From: Myxococcaceae bacterium
Lineage (GTDB): Bacteria; Myxococcota; Myxococcia; Myxococcales; Myxococcaceae
Length of the DNA stretch: 64,000 nt
Assembly (NCBI GenBank): GCA_016793095.1
Contig: JAEUJQ010000058.1
Span: 62,001-126,000 of the forward strand
Direction: 5' to 3'
Shown here: positions 62,436-64,000 of the stretch, piece by piece
How positions within the stretch are numbered: the first letter of the stretch is position 1
Layout of the letters: every line of letters starts with the position of its first letter
Made by a program: the position numbers and the translations under genes
The notes under the pieces: model-generated
The model's input: only the letters and a program-made list of their open reading frames with translations
Database searches by the model: none
What the model was told of the DNA's origin: nothing

Positions 62436-63542
62436 ATGACCGTGACCATCGACGACAGCACCCGCCGGGCGCTCGGGCCCTACGGCTTCGACGAGGCCCT
62501 GCTCGCCTCCTTCGTCTCGAAGCTGGCGGGGCCGTCATCGAACGCCGTGACGGGTGCGCTCGCCCCTCCCGCCGCTGGTGACGTGACCCCGCTGCCGAAA
62601 CCGGGCACGCCCGCGCGAGAGGCGCTCGCCGCGAAGGGTCTCGCGGCGATCCGCGCTGGCCGCGTCGGCGCGGTGGTGCTCGCCGGCGGCATGGCGACGC
62701 GCTTCGGCGGGGTGGTGAAGGCGGTGGTACCGGTGCTCGGGGACAAGACGTTCCTCGAGCTCAAGCACGATGACGTCGCGCGCGTCGCGCTGAAGGCCCG
62801 GCGCGAGGTGCCGACCTTCGTCATGAGCAGCTTCACCACCCACGACCGCATTCGTGCCCACGTGGACGAGAAGCGGCTGACCTCGAACGGCCGGCCCGGC
62901 ATCGACGTCTTCCCGCAGTACGTCTCGCTGCGGCTGACCCCCGAGGGCGCGCTCTTCAAAGAGGCCGACGGCTCCCTCTCTCCGTACGCGCCGGGGCACG
63001 GCGATCTCACCTTCGCCCTGCGACGCAGCGGCCTGCTCGAGCGCTTCCGCGCGGGTGGTGGCCGCTACCTGATGATGTCGAACGTGGACAACCTGGGAGC
63101 CACGCTCGACCCGGCGCTCCTCGGACTGCACCTCGAGCTGGGCGCCAGGCTCACTGCCGAGGTCGTTCGCAAGGAGAAGGGCGACAAGGGCGGCGCGCCG
63201 GCGCGGCTCGACGGCCGCCCGCAGATCGTCGAGGGCTTCCGGTTCCCGAAGGACTTCGATCAAGACTCGATCCCCGTCTTCAACACCAACACCTTCGTGC
63301 TCGACGCCGAGGCCATCGATCGCGACTTCGAGCTGCCGTTCTACCGGGTGGAGAAGCAGGTCGAGGGGCGCACCGCCGTGCAGTTCGAGCGGCTCGTCGG
63401 CGAGCTCACCGCGTTCCTGCCGTCCACCTTCGTCGAGGTCGAGCGCGAAGGGGCGGACGGACGGTTCCTGCCTGCGAAGGATCCTGACGAGCTCGCGCGA
63501 CGGTTGCCGATGATCGAGGAGCTCACCCGGACGCGGCGCTGA
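62436..63542 (+). CDS. UDP-sugar (UTP-glucose-1-phosphate type) uridylyltransferase
   Basis: 368 residues from ATG 62436. UDPGP family: VVLAGGMATRFGG with the Gly-rich nucleotide loop, SSFTTHDRI, LMMSNVDNLGATLD and the FNTNTFVLD substrate site. It couples UTP and a sugar-1-phosphate to make UDP-sugar and PPi for exopolysaccharide or envelope synthesis; the sugar is not determined. Differs from the short E. coli GalU type. Divergent from the lipoprotein at 62313. Confidence 0.88.
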   Translation: MTVTIDDSTRRALGPYGFDEALLASFVSKLAGPSSNAVTGALAPPAAGDVTPLPKPGTPAREALAAKGLAAIRAGRVGAVVLAGGMATRFGGVVKAVVPVLGDKTFLELKHDDVARVALKARREVPTFVMSSFTTHDRIRAHVDEKRLTSNGRPGIDVFPQYVSLRLTPEGALFKEADGSLSPYAPGHGDLTFALRRSGLLERFRAGGGRYLMMSNVDNLGATLDPALLGLHLELGARLTAEVVRKEKGDKGGAPARLDGRPQIVEGFRFPKDFDQDSIPVFNTNTFVLDAEAIDRDFELPFYRVEKQVEGRTAVQFERLVGELTAFLPSTFVEVEREGADGRFLPAKDPDELARRLPMIEELTRTRR

Positions 63543-63695
63543 GCGGTCGGCTGCCGCTCGCCGTTCGGCCCGGCAGGTGCGACGCATGGCTTCAGGAGCC
63601 TGCGGCGAACGTCGAGCCTGTCGTTGAGGCCGCCGCCGCGTCGCTCGCCCGCATGTTCGAAAGGGACAGGGCGTCTCCGGTCCCTCGCACGCTGC

Positions 63696-64000
63696 TCAGT
63701 CGCGATCCTCCGGGGTCGAGGCCGTGCGCTGCGCCTCGAGCCACACCGGCTCCTCGTCCATCCCCGGCCGGCCCATCAACAGCTCGTGCGGCCGGAACAG
63801 GCCCTTGTACGTGAGCGACGCGCAGCCCTCGACCCGGTAGCCCAGGTACATGTGCTGAGCGCCCAGCTCGCGGGCCAGCTCCACGCACTGCATGACGTTG
63901 CCGACGCCCGGCGACAGGCGCGCGATGTCGGGGTGGTAGAAGAAGTACGCCGCTGAGAGGCAGTCGGGCGTCACGTCGATGAGGCCCAGCCCGACGAGGC
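63696..64000 (-). CDS. bpt: Bpt/Ate arginyl- or leucyl-tRNA-protein transferase, partial
   Basis: The last about 101 codons (start outside the window). The C-terminal GNAT-like domain has LSAAYFFYHPDI, HMYLGYRVEGCASLTYKGLF and RPHELL, the conserved text of the N-end-rule transferase family Bpt/Ate. It transfers an amino acid to protein N-termini to mark them for degradation by ClpS/ClpAP. No frame damage seen in the visible part. Confidence 0.85.
   Translation of the reverse strand, partial: LVGLGLIDVTPDCLSAAYFFYHPDIARLSPGVGNVMQCVELARELGAQHMYLGYRVEGCASLTYKGLFRPHELLMGRPGMDEEPVWLEAQRTASTPEDRD

Overview
The window is high-GC DNA with the gene content of a Myxococcota (myxobacterial) chromosome. 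Supporting signs are three Hanks-type Ser/Thr kinases, DUF4388/receiver hybrids, many lipoproteins with Cys-rich heads and Gly-Gly-Ser or Gly-Gly-Thr linkers, an aglRQS-like motor operon, a MYXO-CTERM-like tail and a polysaccharide-monooxygenase-like protein of the SCE4755 type. No tRNA, rRNA, CRISPR array, IS element or prophage was seen. The region reads as ordinary chromosome, with only small local duplications and decay.

Layout. 1-5.1 kb: a truncated membrane sensor, a two-helix membrane protein, an outer-membrane-like protein, a 65-residue gene and a kinase operon coupled by ATGA overlaps to two envelope proteins. 5.2-9.2 kb: hydrolase, metallophosphatase, TetR regulator and an FHA-like/repeat protein. 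9.2-11.6 kb: an ECF sigma/FecR-type operon. 11.7-19.3 kb: two further kinases, a cytochrome c, a calpain-like cysteine protease and a membrane protein. 19.3-24.1 kb: larC with a duplicated 3' end, proS preceded by a coupled 43-codon frame, a Lon-N-domain protein and a DedA protein. 24.2-26.1 kb: one ExbB-like and two ExbD-like genes (candidate aglRQS). 26.3-29.4 kb: a MshEN-domain protein, an isolated atpA and a coiled-coil protein. 29.5-33.3 kb: biotin synthesis, with a BioF-BioA fusion and bioB behind a promoter carrying a likely BirA operator. 33.4-37.9 kb: SWIM protein, then fmt, an AroQ-like pseudoenzyme and rsmB. 38-42.7 kb: a HEAT lipoprotein, an ECF sigma/zinc-finger anti-sigma pair, two DUF2892 paralogues separated by a repeat-rich spacer and a pilus-N-domain protein. 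42.8-46.8 kb: a CorC-type protein and a membrane pyrophosphatase. 46.9-55.3 kb: receiver proteins, an ABC1 kinase-like protein, a ceramidase-like membrane protein and two lipoproteins sharing a Cys-rich head. 55.3-64 kb: a decayed MarR region, PilZ, Kelch lipoprotein, M15 peptidase, CDP-alcohol transferase, an LPMO-like protein with a Cys-rich lipoprotein, a UDP-sugar pyrophosphorylase-like enzyme and a partial bpt.

Two cross-cutting points stand out. First, about sixteen genes have a TANNNT-like -10 hexamer ending only 5-12 bases before the start codon and no Shine-Dalgarno sequence, which suggests leaderless transcripts; neighbouring genes have normal GGAG sites. Second, several loci show repurposed or broken versions of familiar proteins: the AroQ pseudoenzyme, a receiver domain with two compensating frameshifts, a kinase lacking the catalytic-loop lysine and the decayed MarR region.
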